This document shows, piece by piece, positions 7,803-17,651 of a stretch of 64,000 bases of DNA; position 1 is the first letter of the stretch, and each line of letters opens with the position of its first letter. The translations under genes were made by a program, and so were the position numbers. Source of the DNA: Bradyrhizobium macuxiense (lineage in GTDB: Bacteria > Pseudomonadota > Alphaproteobacteria > Rhizobiales > Xanthobacteraceae); the NCBI RefSeq assembly GCF_007993935.1, contig NZ_VITY01000021.1, positions 1-64,000 of the forward strand, in the 5' to 3' direction. The notes under the pieces were generated by a model that saw only the letters and a program-made list of their open reading frames with translations, was not told the origin of the DNA and did not search any database.

Positions 7803-9260
7803 TCACACCCCGATCGCGTTGCGCGCGATCACGTCGCGGTAGAACGCCACGCTCAGCTTCGGCACCCGCGCCTGGGTCTCGAAATCCACGCGATAGAGGC
7901 CGAAGCGCTTCGCATAGCCGAAGATCCATTCGAAATTGTCCATCAGGCTCCACAGGAAATAGCCGTGGATCGGGACGCCGTCGGCGGTCGCGCGCTGCAG
8001 CTGGGCGAGGTAGTTGCGCAGGAACATGATGCGGTCGAGATCGTAGACCTGCCCATCGGGCTCCACCTTGTCCTCGCCGGAGGTGCCGTTCTCGCTGATA
8101 TAGATGCTCTTGATGTTCCACAGCTTGGCCGCGATCCGCGGCGCCCAGTAGATCGTCTCCGGCGCGATCCGCAGCCAATCCGAATTCATGTGCGGGAATG
8201 AGGCCGGCATCGGCAGCGGCTTCCAGCCCGGGGCGCTGTCGGTGGCGAGAACATAGCAGTGCGGCGCATAGATGTTGAGCCCGACGAAATCGTTGGGCTG
8301 CGCGATGATCTTCAGATCCTCCGCGGTGAATTTGGGCGCGTCGGTGCCGGCATATTGCAGGAAAGCCTCGGTGTACTTGCCTTCGAGGAGGACGCCGAGG
8401 AAACCTGCATTGAGCTCGCGCGTCGCGATCTCGGTGGCGCGGATGTTCTCCGGCGTGTTGAACGCGGGCACGCAGGCGGTGATGTTCTCGGCCGGGCCGA
8501 CCCGCGTGCCGGCGCGGCCCTTGGCACGGATCGCCTGCACCGCAAGGCCATGCGCCAGCGCGACGTGGTGGCGTGCCTGGTTCACCTCGGCCGGCGGCAG
8601 CGTCAGCCCCGGCGCATCGACGCCGAGCGCATAGCCGAAGGGCAGGAAACGCCCGACCTCGTTGAGGGTGAAGATGTTCTTGACCCGGTCGGTTAGCCGC
8701 TGCGCCACATAGCCGGCATAGTCGCCGAATGCTTTCGAGGTGTCGCGCGAGCGCCAGCCGCCGACGCGGTCCTGCAGCGCCTGCGGCAGGTCCCAGTGAT
8801 AGAGCGTGGCGTAGGGCTCGATGCCGTTAGCCAGGAGCTCGTCGACCAGGCGGTTGTAGAAGTCGAGGCCCTTCGGGTTCGGCGCGCCGCTGCCATCGGG
8901 AAATACCCGCGGCCAGGCGATTGAAAATCGATACGCCTTGGCGCCGAGCTCCCTGATGAGGCGGACATCCTCCTTGTAGCGGTGGTAGTGCTCATTGGCG
9001 CGATCGCCGGTCGAGCCGTCCTCGATCTTGCCCGATGTGTGGGTGAATGTGTCCCAGATCGACGGGCCGCGGCCGTCCTCATTGACCGCGCCCTCGACCT
9101 GGTAGGACGAGGTCGCGGTGCCCCAGACGAAGCCGGCGGGGAAGTTCGCGCCGTCCGGCCGTGGAGCGTGGTTCGCCGCCTGTGCCGGGGCCGATAGGCC
9201 GAGCGCCGAAAGGCCTGCGAGGCCCGCAAACTGCCGGCGCGAGAACTTACCGAACATCAT
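7803..9260 (-). CDS. GH1 beta-glucosidase, Tat-exported
   Basis: The protein has 485 residues from the ATG at 9260; an ATG one codon later is equally placed behind GGGAGA. The N-terminus SRRQFAGLAGLSALG is a twin-arginine signal ending near APAQAANHA. The GH1 barrel begins FPAGFVWGTATSSYQVEGA. The acid/base Glu201 is in TLNEV (most GH1 enzymes have NEP, so Pro is Val here) and the nucleophile Glu390 is in YISENG. It should hydrolyse beta-glucosides by a retaining mechanism in the periplasm. Tat export suggests folding before secretion, which is unusual for GH1. It is convergent with the maleylacetate reductase gene, one base apart. Confidence 0.93.
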   Translation of the reverse strand: MMFGKFSRRQFAGLAGLSALGLSAPAQAANHAPRPDGANFPAGFVWGTATSSYQVEGAVNEDGRGPSIWDTFTHTSGKIEDGSTGDRANEHYHRYKEDVRLIRELGAKAYRFSIAWPRVFPDGSGAPNPKGLDFYNRLVDELLANGIEPYATLYHWDLPQALQDRVGGWRSRDTSKAFGDYAGYVAQRLTDRVKNIFTLNEVGRFLPFGYALGVDAPGLTLPPAEVNQARHHVALAHGLAVQAIRAKGRAGTRVGPAENITACVPAFNTPENIRATEIATRELNAGFLGVLLEGKYTEAFLQYAGTDAPKFTAEDLKIIAQPNDFVGLNIYAPHCYVLATDSAPGWKPLPMPASFPHMNSDWLRIAPETIYWAPRIAAKLWNIKSIYISENGTSGEDKVEPDGQVYDLDRIMFLRNYLAQLQRATADGVPIHGYFLWSLMDNFEWIFGYAKRFGLYRVDFETQARVPKLSVAFYRDVIARNAIGV

Positions 9261-9498
9261 TGTCTCCCGTCGACGGACGCTGCGGCTGGAATGCCAGCGG
9301 CAGGTTAGCCCTCCACCCCGCGGTTGAGCAACAACGGCCGGGAGGCCGCAGCGCGGTGGCGAACGGCGCACCAATCAACGCGACCCGTCGTGATGTCAAT
9401 GTCGCGGAGTTGTCAGTTTTGTGGCGACATTTTCTCTACTAGATTGCCTGCTACGTCCTTCCGCAATGACATCCGAAAATCCCTGTGAGCCGCGCCCA

Positions 9499-12165
9499 AT
9501 GAACAAGCCTGCCAGCGATGTCCGAGTTGCGTTGCCGCGTCGTCTTGCCACGGCAATCTGCTTGCTGCTGGTCACGGTTGTGGGCGCGCAGGCCGAGCAG
9601 ACTTTTTCGTTCGACAGCACACCCGGAAAGCTGCCGAAAACGGTTGTCCCGCTCAACTACGCGATCGAGCTGACGCCTGACTTCACCAGCCTCGCGTTGC
9701 CGGGTATCGAGACCGTCGACATCGAGGTGCGCGAGGCCACCGCGCAGCTGACGCTGAATGCGGTCAACACGACGTTCGCCGAAGCCACGATCGATGACGG
9801 CGCACAGCGCGCAGAGGTTTCGACCGACGCCACTACGCAGACCGCGACCTTGACCTTCGCCAAGCCGCTCGCGGCGGGCCGGCAGAAGCTCCGCATCGCC
9901 TTCACGGCGCAGATCAACAAATTCGGCACCGGCCTGTTCTCGGTCGATTATCCGACCCCAAGCGGGATCAAGCGGCTGATCTCCAGCAAGCTCGAGCCGG
10001 CCGATGCGCGGCGGATCTTTCCGTGCTGGGACGAGCCGTCGTTCAAGGCGAGCTTTGCGCTGACCGTCGTGATCCCGCGCAATCTGCTCGCGATCGGCAA
10101 CATGCCTATCGCGAGCGAGGAGCCGGTCGCCGGCGATCTCAAGAAGGTTGCGTTCGCACCGACGCCGAAGATGTCGAGTTATCTGTTCGTGCTCACGGTC
10201 GGCGAACTCGAGCGCGTGACCGCGGATGCCGGCGGCGTCACCGTCGGCGTGGTGACGACGGCGGGCAAGAGCGGGCAGGGCCGGTTTGCGCTGGATAGCG
10301 CGGTGAAACTGCTCGCCTATTACAACGACTATTTCGGCGTGAAATATCCGCTGCCGAAGCTCGATCTGATCGCCGTTCCCGGCGGGTTCGGCGGGGCGAT
10401 GGAGAACTGGGGCGGCATCACCTTTTTCGAAAGCCGGCTGCTGTTCGACCCCGCGACCAACGCCGAGACCGCGCGGCGCGGCATCTTCGCCATCATCGCG
10501 CATGAGATGGCGCATATGTGGTTCGGCGATCTCGTCACCATGGCATGGTGGGACAATCTCTGGCTCAATGAAGGCTTTGCCAGCTGGATGGCGACCAAGG
10601 CGTCGGAGCAGTTCTATCCGCAATGGCAGAGCTGGCTGAACGGCTATGGCGCCAAGCAGTTTGCGATGACCCTCGATGCACGCCGGACCTCGCATCCGGT
10701 GCAGCAGCCGATCGCCGATCACAGCGAGGCGGTCACGGCGTTCGATGCCATCACCTACAACAAGGGGCAGGCGCTGATCCGTATGCTCGAGACCTATCTC
10801 GGCGAGCAGGCGTTCCGCGACGGCATCCGCAAATACATGGCCGCGCATGCCTACAGCAATTCCACCACCGCCGATCTCTGGCAGGCGCTCGAGACGTCCG
10901 GCGGCAAGACGATCACCGGCATCGCCGCCTCCTTCACCGAGCAGGACGGCGTGCCGCTGGTCGTGGCCGAGACGAGCTGTGATGGCACAGCGCAGCGCCT
11001 GACCCTGCGGCAGGACCGCTTCGTGATCGCGCCGGCCAATGATCCGCCGCTGCCGGCGCACGGCTGGCAGATTCCGGTCGCGACCGGGCCGGCGCACGGC
11101 AAGCCGTTTGACGAGATCCTGCTGAAGGGCAGCGCCGATATGCCGGCCGGCGCCTGCGGCGATGCGATCAAGGTCAATCTCGGCGACGTCGGCTATTACA
11201 GGGTGGAATACGGCCTGAAGAACCGTGCGGCGCTGCTGAACGCCTTCCCGCAAATGCAGGTTATTGACCGGCTCAATGTCGTGACCGACAGCTGGGCGCT
11301 GGTGCAGGCGGGCCGCGCCGAGCCGCCGTCCTACCTCGCGCTGCTCGACGCGCTCGATGCCGGCGATCATCGCGCAGTGTGGGACCAGGTGATCTCGACA
11401 TTCGCTACGCTCAACCGTCTGTCGCGCGACCGCAGCGAGCGGCCGGTAATCCAGGCCTACGCCCGCGCCAAGCTGCGCCCGGTGCTGGATCGGATCGGAT
11501 GGGACGGACGCGGTCCGGCCGATGACGACACGGCCTTGCTGCGTGCGAGCCTGATCTCGGCGCTTGGCGATTTTGGTGATGCGGCTGTCGTAGCGGAAGC
11601 GAAGCGACGCTTCGCGGCGTTCCTCGACGACCCCAGCTCGCTGCCGACCACGCTGCGCGATGCGGTCACCCATGTCGTCGGCATCACCGCTGACCGGGCC
11701 ACCTATGACAGACTGCTGACGCTCGCGCGGAGCAGCACGGCGACCAATGAACGGCTGCGCTATTATTATGCCGCGGCCAGTGCCCGCGACGCCGAACTGG
11801 CGCGCGCGACGCTGGCGTTGACGCTGACCAATGAACTGCCCGACACGATCGTCACAGGGATGATCAGCACGGTTGCATCCGCAGGCGAGCAGCCGCAGCT
11901 TGCGTGGGACTTCGTCCAGGCCAATTTCGACACGCTGCTGGCCAGGCAGGGGCCGAATTTCCGCGACCAGTTCGTGCCGAACTTCATGACCAATTTTACC
12001 GATGAGGCCCATGCGGCGCAGCTCGCCGCCTTCGCGCCCTCGCAATCGACCAGCGGCGGGCGGGTGATGGTGGCGCGATCCGTGCAGGCGATCGCGATCT
12101 CGGCCGATCTCGCCGCGCGGGTGCTCCCTGCGGCGGACGCCTGGATCAGGGCGCACAAGCCGTGA
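9499..12165 (+). CDS. M1-family zinc aminopeptidase, secreted
   Basis: The protein has 888 residues from MNKPASD, chosen because a Sec signal (LPRRLATAICLLLVTVVGAQ) follows directly; a longer frame starts 78 bp upstream. The exopeptidase motif GGAMENWGG and the zinc site HEMAH (His335, His339) with Glu358 in LWLNEGFASW are all present. The C-terminal ~350 residues form the helical ERAP1-like domain. It should remove N-terminal residues from peptides in the periplasm. It is divergent from the beta-glucosidase, and the ~240-bp gap holds both promoters. No regulator is adjacent. Confidence 0.93.
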   Translation: MNKPASDVRVALPRRLATAICLLLVTVVGAQAEQTFSFDSTPGKLPKTVVPLNYAIELTPDFTSLALPGIETVDIEVREATAQLTLNAVNTTFAEATIDDGAQRAEVSTDATTQTATLTFAKPLAAGRQKLRIAFTAQINKFGTGLFSVDYPTPSGIKRLISSKLEPADARRIFPCWDEPSFKASFALTVVIPRNLLAIGNMPIASEEPVAGDLKKVAFAPTPKMSSYLFVLTVGELERVTADAGGVTVGVVTTAGKSGQGRFALDSAVKLLAYYNDYFGVKYPLPKLDLIAVPGGFGGAMENWGGITFFESRLLFDPATNAETARRGIFAIIAHEMAHMWFGDLVTMAWWDNLWLNEGFASWMATKASEQFYPQWQSWLNGYGAKQFAMTLDARRTSHPVQQPIADHSEAVTAFDAITYNKGQALIRMLETYLGEQAFRDGIRKYMAAHAYSNSTTADLWQALETSGGKTITGIAASFTEQDGVPLVVAETSCDGTAQRLTLRQDRFVIAPANDPPLPAHGWQIPVATGPAHGKPFDEILLKGSADMPAGACGDAIKVNLGDVGYYRVEYGLKNRAALLNAFPQMQVIDRLNVVTDSWALVQAGRAEPPSYLALLDALDAGDHRAVWDQVISTFATLNRLSRDRSERPVIQAYARAKLRPVLDRIGWDGRGPADDDTALLRASLISALGDFGDAAVVAEAKRRFAAFLDDPSSLPTTLRDAVTHVVGITADRATYDRLLTLARSSTATNERLRYYYAAASARDAELARATLALTLTNELPDTIVTGMISTVASAGEQPQLAWDFVQANFDTLLARQGPNFRDQFVPNFMTNFTDEAHAAQLAAFAPSQSTSGGRVMVARSVQAIAISADLAARVLPAADAWIRAHKP

Positions 12166-12243
12166 GATCGCGAGGGAGTTTCCGGCGGCGCGCGATGCGG
12201 CTATGCTGCGCGGGCGGCATGCAATCAACGATGCGAGGCTGAG

Positions 12244-13896
12244 ATGGTCAAAGGTTCCGATTTGCTGGTCGCGGCCCTCGAGAATGAGGGCGTGGAACGG
12301 GTGTTCGGCGTCCCCGGCGAGGAGAATCTCGACGTCGTCGAGAGCCTGCGCAAATCCTCGATCAAACTGATCGTGACCCGCCACGAGCAGGCCGCGGCGT
12401 TCATGGCCGCGACCTATGGCCGGCTGACTGGAAGGCCCGGCGTCTGCATCACGACACTCGGCCCGGGCGCGCTCAATTTGACCACCGGCGCGGCCTACGC
12501 GCTGCTCGGCGCGATGCCGATGGTGATGCTCACCGGGCAGAAGGGCATCCTGAGCAGCCGGCAGGCCAAGTTCCAGATCGTCGACATCGTCAACACCTTC
12601 CGACCCCTGACCAAGCTGTCGCTGCAGATCGTCAGCGGCGCGACCATTCCGACGCTGGTCCGCGACGCCTTCCGGATCGCGACCCAGGAGCGGCCCGGGC
12701 CGGTTCTGCTCGAGCTGCCGGAGGATATCGCGGGGGAAGAGACCGAACCGGTCGAGCTGGTTCATCCGCATCCGATCGAGATTCCGATCGCGCACGCCGC
12801 CGCGCTTGATCGGGCCGCCGACATGATCCTCAAAGCGCAGCGACCGCTGATCATGCTCGGTGCCGCGGCATCGCGCCCGCGCTCGACCGCGGGGATCGGC
12901 GACTTCGTGCGGCGCACGAAAATTCCGTTCTTCACCACACAGATGGGCAAGGGCACGGTGTCCGGCGGTACCAATCAATACATGGGGACCGCCGCGCTGA
13001 GCGAGCGCGACTATGTGCATGAGGCGATCGACCGGGCGGACCTGATCATCGCGATCGGTCACGACACGATCGAGAAGCCGCCCTTCATCATGGGCCCGAA
13101 GGGGCCGCAGGTGATCCATGTCAGCTACATGCCGGCCAATGTCGAGCAGGTCTATTTCCCGCAATGCGAGGTGATCGGCGATGTCGGCCCGAGCCTCGAA
13201 TTGCTGGCCGATCGGGTCGAGGGCAAGCTGCCGCATGCCAGTGCGCTGCTCAGCCTGCGCGAAGGCATTTTGGCCAAGATCACCGATCGCGCCACCGAGG
13301 GCCGCTGGCCGCCGACGCCGCAGCGCATCGTGCACGATGTGCGGCAGGTCATTCCCGAGGACGGCATCGTCGCGCTCGACAACGGCATGTACAAGATCTG
13401 GTTCGCGCGCAACTACCGCACGCTGCTCGCGAACTCGCTGCTGCTCGACAACGCACTCGCCACCATGGGCGCCGGCCTGCCGTCGGCGATGATGGCGGCG
13501 ATGCTTTATCCGAAGAACCGGGTGCTCGCGGTGTGCGGCGACGGCGGCTTCATGATGAACTCGCAGGAGATGGAGACCGCGGTCCGGCTCAAGCTCAATC
13601 TGGTGATCCTGATCCTGGAAGATTCCGCCTACGGCATGATCCGCTGGAAGCAGGCGGTCGACAACTTCCCCGATTTCGGCCTGACCTTCGGCAATCCGGA
13701 TTTCGTCAAATACGCCGAGAGCTACGGCGCCAAGGGTTCGCGGATCGAGAGCACGGAGGCGATCGTCCCGACCCTCGAGCGGGCCTTCTCCGGCGGCGGC
13801 GTGCACCTCGTCGTGGTGCCGATCGACTATACCGAGAACAAGCGGGTGCTGGTCGACGAGCTGCGCGAGAAAGTGCAGCAGATCGACGTCGAATAG
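12244..13896 (+). CDS. Acetolactate synthase, AlsS-like (ThDP enzyme)
   Basis: The 550-residue enzyme has the three ThDP-enzyme domains. The PYR domain begins RVFGVPGEENLDVVESL with the catalytic Glu in RHEQAAAFMA. The central domain runs about 190-330. The PP domain has CGDGGFMMNSQEMETAVRLK followed by LEDSAYGMI. The MLTGQKGILSSRQAKFQIVD and FRPLTKLS stretch matches the FAD-independent catabolic AlsS type more than biosynthetic IlvB. No small regulatory subunit gene follows. It should condense two pyruvates to 2-acetolactate. No acetolactate decarboxylase is visible nearby, so its product may feed branched-chain synthesis or acetoin formation. Confidence 0.88.
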   Translation: MVKGSDLLVAALENEGVERVFGVPGEENLDVVESLRKSSIKLIVTRHEQAAAFMAATYGRLTGRPGVCITTLGPGALNLTTGAAYALLGAMPMVMLTGQKGILSSRQAKFQIVDIVNTFRPLTKLSLQIVSGATIPTLVRDAFRIATQERPGPVLLELPEDIAGEETEPVELVHPHPIEIPIAHAAALDRAADMILKAQRPLIMLGAAASRPRSTAGIGDFVRRTKIPFFTTQMGKGTVSGGTNQYMGTAALSERDYVHEAIDRADLIIAIGHDTIEKPPFIMGPKGPQVIHVSYMPANVEQVYFPQCEVIGDVGPSLELLADRVEGKLPHASALLSLREGILAKITDRATEGRWPPTPQRIVHDVRQVIPEDGIVALDNGMYKIWFARNYRTLLANSLLLDNALATMGAGLPSAMMAAMLYPKNRVLAVCGDGGFMMNSQEMETAVRLKLNLVILILEDSAYGMIRWKQAVDNFPDFGLTFGNPDFVKYAESYGAKGSRIESTEAIVPTLERAFSGGGVHLVVVPIDYTENKRVLVDELREKVQQIDVE

Positions 13897-14033
13897 CGGA
13901 TTGCCGCTGACGGCACGGAACGAAATGCCCTCGGCTTGATTGAACGTAAGCCGCCATGGTAGCACGCCGAGCGATCAAGCCTCGGCCTCACTCGTTGTGC
14001 TGACGGTCGGCGATACCAGATCTGAGAGGTCAC

Positions 14034-15674
14034 GTGACTGCACCAAATCCTGCCGCCGGCAAACCCATCGATCCCTTAGCGCTCGCCAATGTGCCGCGGC
14101 TTGTCACGGCCTATTTCGCCGGCAAGCCCGACGCCGGCGATCCAACCCAACGTGTCGCGTTCGGCACTTCGGGCCATCGCGGCTCGTCGCTGAAGAACTC
14201 CTTCAACGAGGACCACATCCTCGCCACCACGCAGGCGATCTGCGATTACCGGCGCGAGAAGGGGCTCACCGGGCCGCTGTTCATCGGCATCGACACCCAT
14301 GCGCTGGCGGAGCCGGCGCTGGCCAGCGCGGTCGAGGTGTTCGCGGCGAACGGCGTCGAGATCATGATCGACGCGCAGGGCGGCTACACCCCGACGCCGG
14401 TCATCTCGCACGCCATCCTGAGCTACAACAAGGGACGTAGCACGGGCCTTGCCGACGGCGTCGTCATCACGCCGTCACACAATCCGCCGGAGGACGGCGG
14501 CTACAAATACAATCCGCCGCATGGCGGTCCGGCCGACACCGACGTCACCGCCGTGGTCGAGAAGAACGCCAACCGCCATATCGAGGCTGGCCTCAAGGGC
14601 GTCGCGCGAATGCCGTATGATCGCGCGCGCAAGGCCGCGACCACGCATCTGCATGACTACATCACGCCCTATGTCGCCGATCTCGGCAACACCGTCGATC
14701 TGGCATCGATCAAGTCTGCCGGCGTCAAGATCGGCATCGATCCGCTCGGCGGTGCGGCGGTGCATTACTGGCAACCGATCATCGCGCGCTACGGCATCAA
14801 CGCGACGGTCGTCAACAATGCAGTCGATCCGACCTTCCGCTTCATGACCGCGGATTGGGACGGCAAGATCCGGATGGACTGCTCGTCGCCTTACGCGATG
14901 GCGAGCCTGATCGGGATGCGTGATCGTTTCGACGTCGCCTTCGCCAACGACACCGACGCCGATCGCCACGGCATCGTCACCCGCTCGAACGGACTGATGA
15001 ACCCGAACCATTTCCTCGCCACCGCGATCGCCTATCTGTTCGCGCACCGGCCGCAATGGAGCAAGGACGCCGCGATCGGCAAGACCATCGTGTCGAGCTC
15101 GATCATCAATCGCGTCGCCAAGAAGCTCGGCCGCAAGCTGGTCGAGACCCCGGTCGGCTTCAAATGGTTCGTCGACGGGCTCGGCAGCGGCGGCTTCGGC
15201 TTTGCCGGCGAGGAAAGCGCCGGCGCATCGTTCCTGAAGCGCGACGGCTCGGCATGGACCACCGACAAGGACGGCATCATCCTCGGCCTCTTGGCAGCGG
15301 AGATCATCGCGAAGACTGGCCGCGATCCCAGTGAATTGTTCAAGGAGCTGACCGCGGAGCTCGGCGTGCCCTATTACGAGCGCATCGATGTCGCGGCGAC
15401 ACCGAAGCAGAAGAACGCGCTGAAGGCGCTCGGGCCCGAGCAGCTCAACATGACCGAGCTCGCCGGCGATCCGGTGCGCGCGGTCAGGACCAAGGCGCCG
15501 GGCAACGATCAGCCGTTCGGCGGCATCAAGGTCGAGAGCGAGGCCGGCTGGTTCGCCGCGCGTCCGTCCGGCACCGAGGATGTCTACAAGATCTACGCCG
15601 AGAGCTTCCGCGGGCCGGATCATCTGAAGCAGATCCAGGGCGACGCGCAGGCCGCGATCGCCAAGGTATTCTGA
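14034..15674 (+). CDS. pgm: Alpha-D-glucose phosphate-specific phosphoglucomutase
   Basis: The 546-residue protein has all four active-site elements of the family: FGTSGHRGSS near the N-terminus, the phosphoserine loop ITPSHNPPEDGG with Ser148, the magnesium loop DTDADRHG, and the C-terminal phosphate-binding RPSGTEDVYKIYAES. The length matches the E. coli Pgm type rather than the shorter ManB/GlmM types. The start is GTG with GAGAGG 4 nt upstream. It interconverts glucose 1- and 6-phosphate for glycogen, nucleotide-sugar and surface-glucan synthesis. The epimerase gene follows by 23 bp. Confidence 0.95.
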   Translation: MTAPNPAAGKPIDPLALANVPRLVTAYFAGKPDAGDPTQRVAFGTSGHRGSSLKNSFNEDHILATTQAICDYRREKGLTGPLFIGIDTHALAEPALASAVEVFAANGVEIMIDAQGGYTPTPVISHAILSYNKGRSTGLADGVVITPSHNPPEDGGYKYNPPHGGPADTDVTAVVEKNANRHIEAGLKGVARMPYDRARKAATTHLHDYITPYVADLGNTVDLASIKSAGVKIGIDPLGGAAVHYWQPIIARYGINATVVNNAVDPTFRFMTADWDGKIRMDCSSPYAMASLIGMRDRFDVAFANDTDADRHGIVTRSNGLMNPNHFLATAIAYLFAHRPQWSKDAAIGKTIVSSSIINRVAKKLGRKLVETPVGFKWFVDGLGSGGFGFAGEESAGASFLKRDGSAWTTDKDGIILGLLAAEIIAKTGRDPSELFKELTAELGVPYYERIDVAATPKQKNALKALGPEQLNMTELAGDPVRAVRTKAPGNDQPFGGIKVESEAGWFAARPSGTEDVYKIYAESFRGPDHLKQIQGDAQAAIAKVF

Positions 15675-15697
15675 AGGCGCGAGGCGGGGCGGAAGTC

Positions 15698-16654
15698 ATG
15701 CGCGTGTTGTTGACCGGCTCTTCCGGCTGGCTCGGCCGCTTCCTTGCGCCGCGGCTCCAGCGGGCAGGCCATGATGTGGTCGGCCTCGACGTTGTCCCGG
15801 GTGCGGCGACCGATGTCATCGGCTCGGTAGCTGACCGGTCCGTGATCGACCGTGTCTTCGGCGACCACGGCATCGAGGCCGTGATCCATGGCGGCGCGCT
15901 GCACAAGCCAGATATCGCGCGGTTCGCGCCGCAGGCCTTTGTCGACGTCAATGTATCAGGCACGCTCAATCTGCTGCAGGCGGCCGCGGCCGCCGGCCAT
16001 GAGCGTTTCGTGTTCACCTCGACGACCTCGCTGATGATATCGCAGGCGATCCGCGACGAGGAAGGCCATGCGGCGGTCTGGCTCGACGAGGCCTCGGCGC
16101 CGCTCGAGCCGCGCAACATCTACGGCGTGACAAAACTCGCCGCCGAAGCGCTGTGCCGGCTGTACAGCCGCGAGCATGGGTTGAACTGCGCGGTGCTGCG
16201 CACCAGCCGCTTCTTCCCCGAGGATGACGACACCATCCGCGACATCCATGGCGAGAACCTGAAGGCGACCGAGCTGCTGTACCGCCGCCTCACGGTCGAG
16301 GACGCCGCCGATGCCCATGTCGTGGCGCTGCAGAATATCCGCGGCTTCGAGGTCTTCGTGATCAGCGCGCCGACGCCATTTGCGCGCGGCGATGTTGCTG
16401 CCCTGAAGACGGACGCGGCCGGCGTGATCGCGGGCTATTTCCCCGATGCGCCGGCGCTGTTTGCAAAGCGCGGCTGGCGGCTGCCTCAATCGATCGGCCG
16501 GATCTATGACGCGAGCAAGGCCGAACGGCTGCTCGGTTTCCGTGCGGTAACCGACTTTGCAGCGGTGCTCGGCGCCCTGCGCAGCGGCGAGCCGCTTCCC
16601 TTTGCGCACGATCCCGATTATGTCTCGCCGTCAACGAGGCTTGCAAATGGCTGA
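15698..16654 (+). CDS. NAD-dependent epimerase/dehydratase family protein
   Basis: The 318-residue extended SDR opens with [16 protein letters not shown] (NAD-binding TGxxGxxG, residues 6-13). It has Asp-Val after the second strand (VVGLDV, NAD preference) and the catalytic Tyr142/Lys146 pair in IYGVTK, with the STTS serine-threonine segment upstream. Substrate class is not readable; related proteins include UDP-sugar epimerases and uronate dehydrogenases. Its last 8 bases overlap the start of the DapA-like aldolase, so the two are translationally coupled and likely consecutive in a sugar or sugar-acid pathway. Confidence 0.88.
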   Translation: MRVLLTGSSGWLGRFLAPRLQRAGHDVVGLDVVPGAATDVIGSVADRSVIDRVFGDHGIEAVIHGGALHKPDIARFAPQAFVDVNVSGTLNLLQAAAAAGHERFVFTSTTSLMISQAIRDEEGHAAVWLDEASAPLEPRNIYGVTKLAAEALCRLYSREHGLNCAVLRTSRFFPEDDDTIRDIHGENLKATELLYRRLTVEDAADAHVVALQNIRGFEVFVISAPTPFARGDVAALKTDAAGVIAGYFPDAPALFAKRGWRLPQSIGRIYDASKAERLLGFRAVTDFAAVLGALRSGEPLPFAHDPDYVSPSTRLANG

Positions 16655-17522
16655 CTTCCACGGCGTCTTTCCATATCTGGTGTCTCCGGTCGATCCCGCA
16701 GGCCATGTCCGCACCGAGGTGCTGGGCCGGCTCTGTGACGATCTGATCAAGGCCGGCGTCCACGGCTTGACGCCGCTCGGCTCGACCGGCGAATTCGCCT
16801 ATCTCAACAATGCGCAGCGCATGCAGGTGGTGGCGACCACGATCGAGGCCGCGCAGGGCCGCGTGCCGGTCGTGGCCGGCGTCGCCTCGACCTCGACGGC
16901 CGATGCAGTGGCGCAGGCCAAGGCCTACCAGAAGCGGGGTGCTGCCGGCATTCTCGCGATCCTGGAGGCGTATTTTCCGCTCAGTGATGCGCAGGTGGAA
17001 TCCTATTTCCGCGCCATCGCCGACGCGGTCGATATTCCCGTCGTGATCTACACCAATCCGAATTTCCAGCGCTCCGACCTGACGCTCGATGTCATCGCGC
17101 GTCTCGCCGAGCATCCGCGGATCGGCTACATCAAGGATGCTTCGACCAATACCGGCCGGCTGCTGTCGATCATGAACCGCTGCGGCGACAGCCTGAAAGT
17201 GTTCTCGGCATCCGCTCATATTCCGGCCGCAGTGATGCTGATCGGCGGCCATGGCTGGATGGCAGGCCCCGCCTGCATCATCCCGCGGCAGAGTGTCGAG
17301 CTCTACAATCTCTGCCGCCGCACCCGCTGGGACGAGGCGATGACCGTGCAGCGCAAGCTCTGGCGCATCAACGAGGCGTTCGCCCGCTTCAACCTCGCCG
17401 CCTGCATCAAGGCCGGGCTCGCGATCCAGGGCTACGATGTCGGCGACCCCGTGCCGCCGCAGGCGCCGCTCACCGCCGAGCAACGCAAGGTGGTCGAGGC
17501 CGCTTTGCGCGATCTTGCCTGA
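16647..17522 (+). CDS. DapA/NAL-superfamily aldolase or dehydratase
   Basis: The 291-residue TIM-barrel protein has GSTGEFAYL (the GTTGE-type carboxylate loop), Tyr135 in VVIYTNP and the Schiff-base Lys163 in IGYIKDAST. The ATG overlaps the epimerase gene; a GAGG lies about 8 nt upstream. The superfamily contains dihydrodipicolinate synthase, N-acetylneuraminate lyase, keto-deoxy-sugar-acid aldolases and ketodeoxyglucarate dehydratases. Coupling to an epimerase/uronate-dehydrogenase-like gene rather than to lysine genes favours a sugar-acid role, which is inference. Confidence 0.87.
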   Translation: MADFHGVFPYLVSPVDPAGHVRTEVLGRLCDDLIKAGVHGLTPLGSTGEFAYLNNAQRMQVVATTIEAAQGRVPVVAGVASTSTADAVAQAKAYQKRGAAGILAILEAYFPLSDAQVESYFRAIADAVDIPVVIYTNPNFQRSDLTLDVIARLAEHPRIGYIKDASTNTGRLLSIMNRCGDSLKVFSASAHIPAAVMLIGGHGWMAGPACIIPRQSVELYNLCRRTRWDEAMTVQRKLWRINEAFARFNLAACIKAGLAIQGYDVGDPVPPQAPLTAEQRKVVEAALRDLA

Positions 17523-17651
17523 AACTGGCTTGCGCGTTGCCTCTGGCTTGCGGGATGCATAAAGCGCATTACGCCGTCTTTCCCGGGCGTGTTGTCTCGC
17601 GCCGAAAATCCGTTAAAACCCGCCGAAATTTCTGAACTCAAGGACCATTCG

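Noticed and set aside
9451-13965. A 1504-codon minus-strand open frame
   Set aside because: It is antisense to the M1 aminopeptidase and acetolactate synthase genes, whose motifs are intact, and its product is rich in Arg, Gly, His and Asp with no domain. It is a GC-driven shadow.
13933-13982. GGCTTGAT/ATCAAGCC inverted repeat after acetolactate synthase as a terminator
   Set aside because: The arms are only 8 bp with a loop of over 30 bases and no T-run, so a terminator call is not justified.
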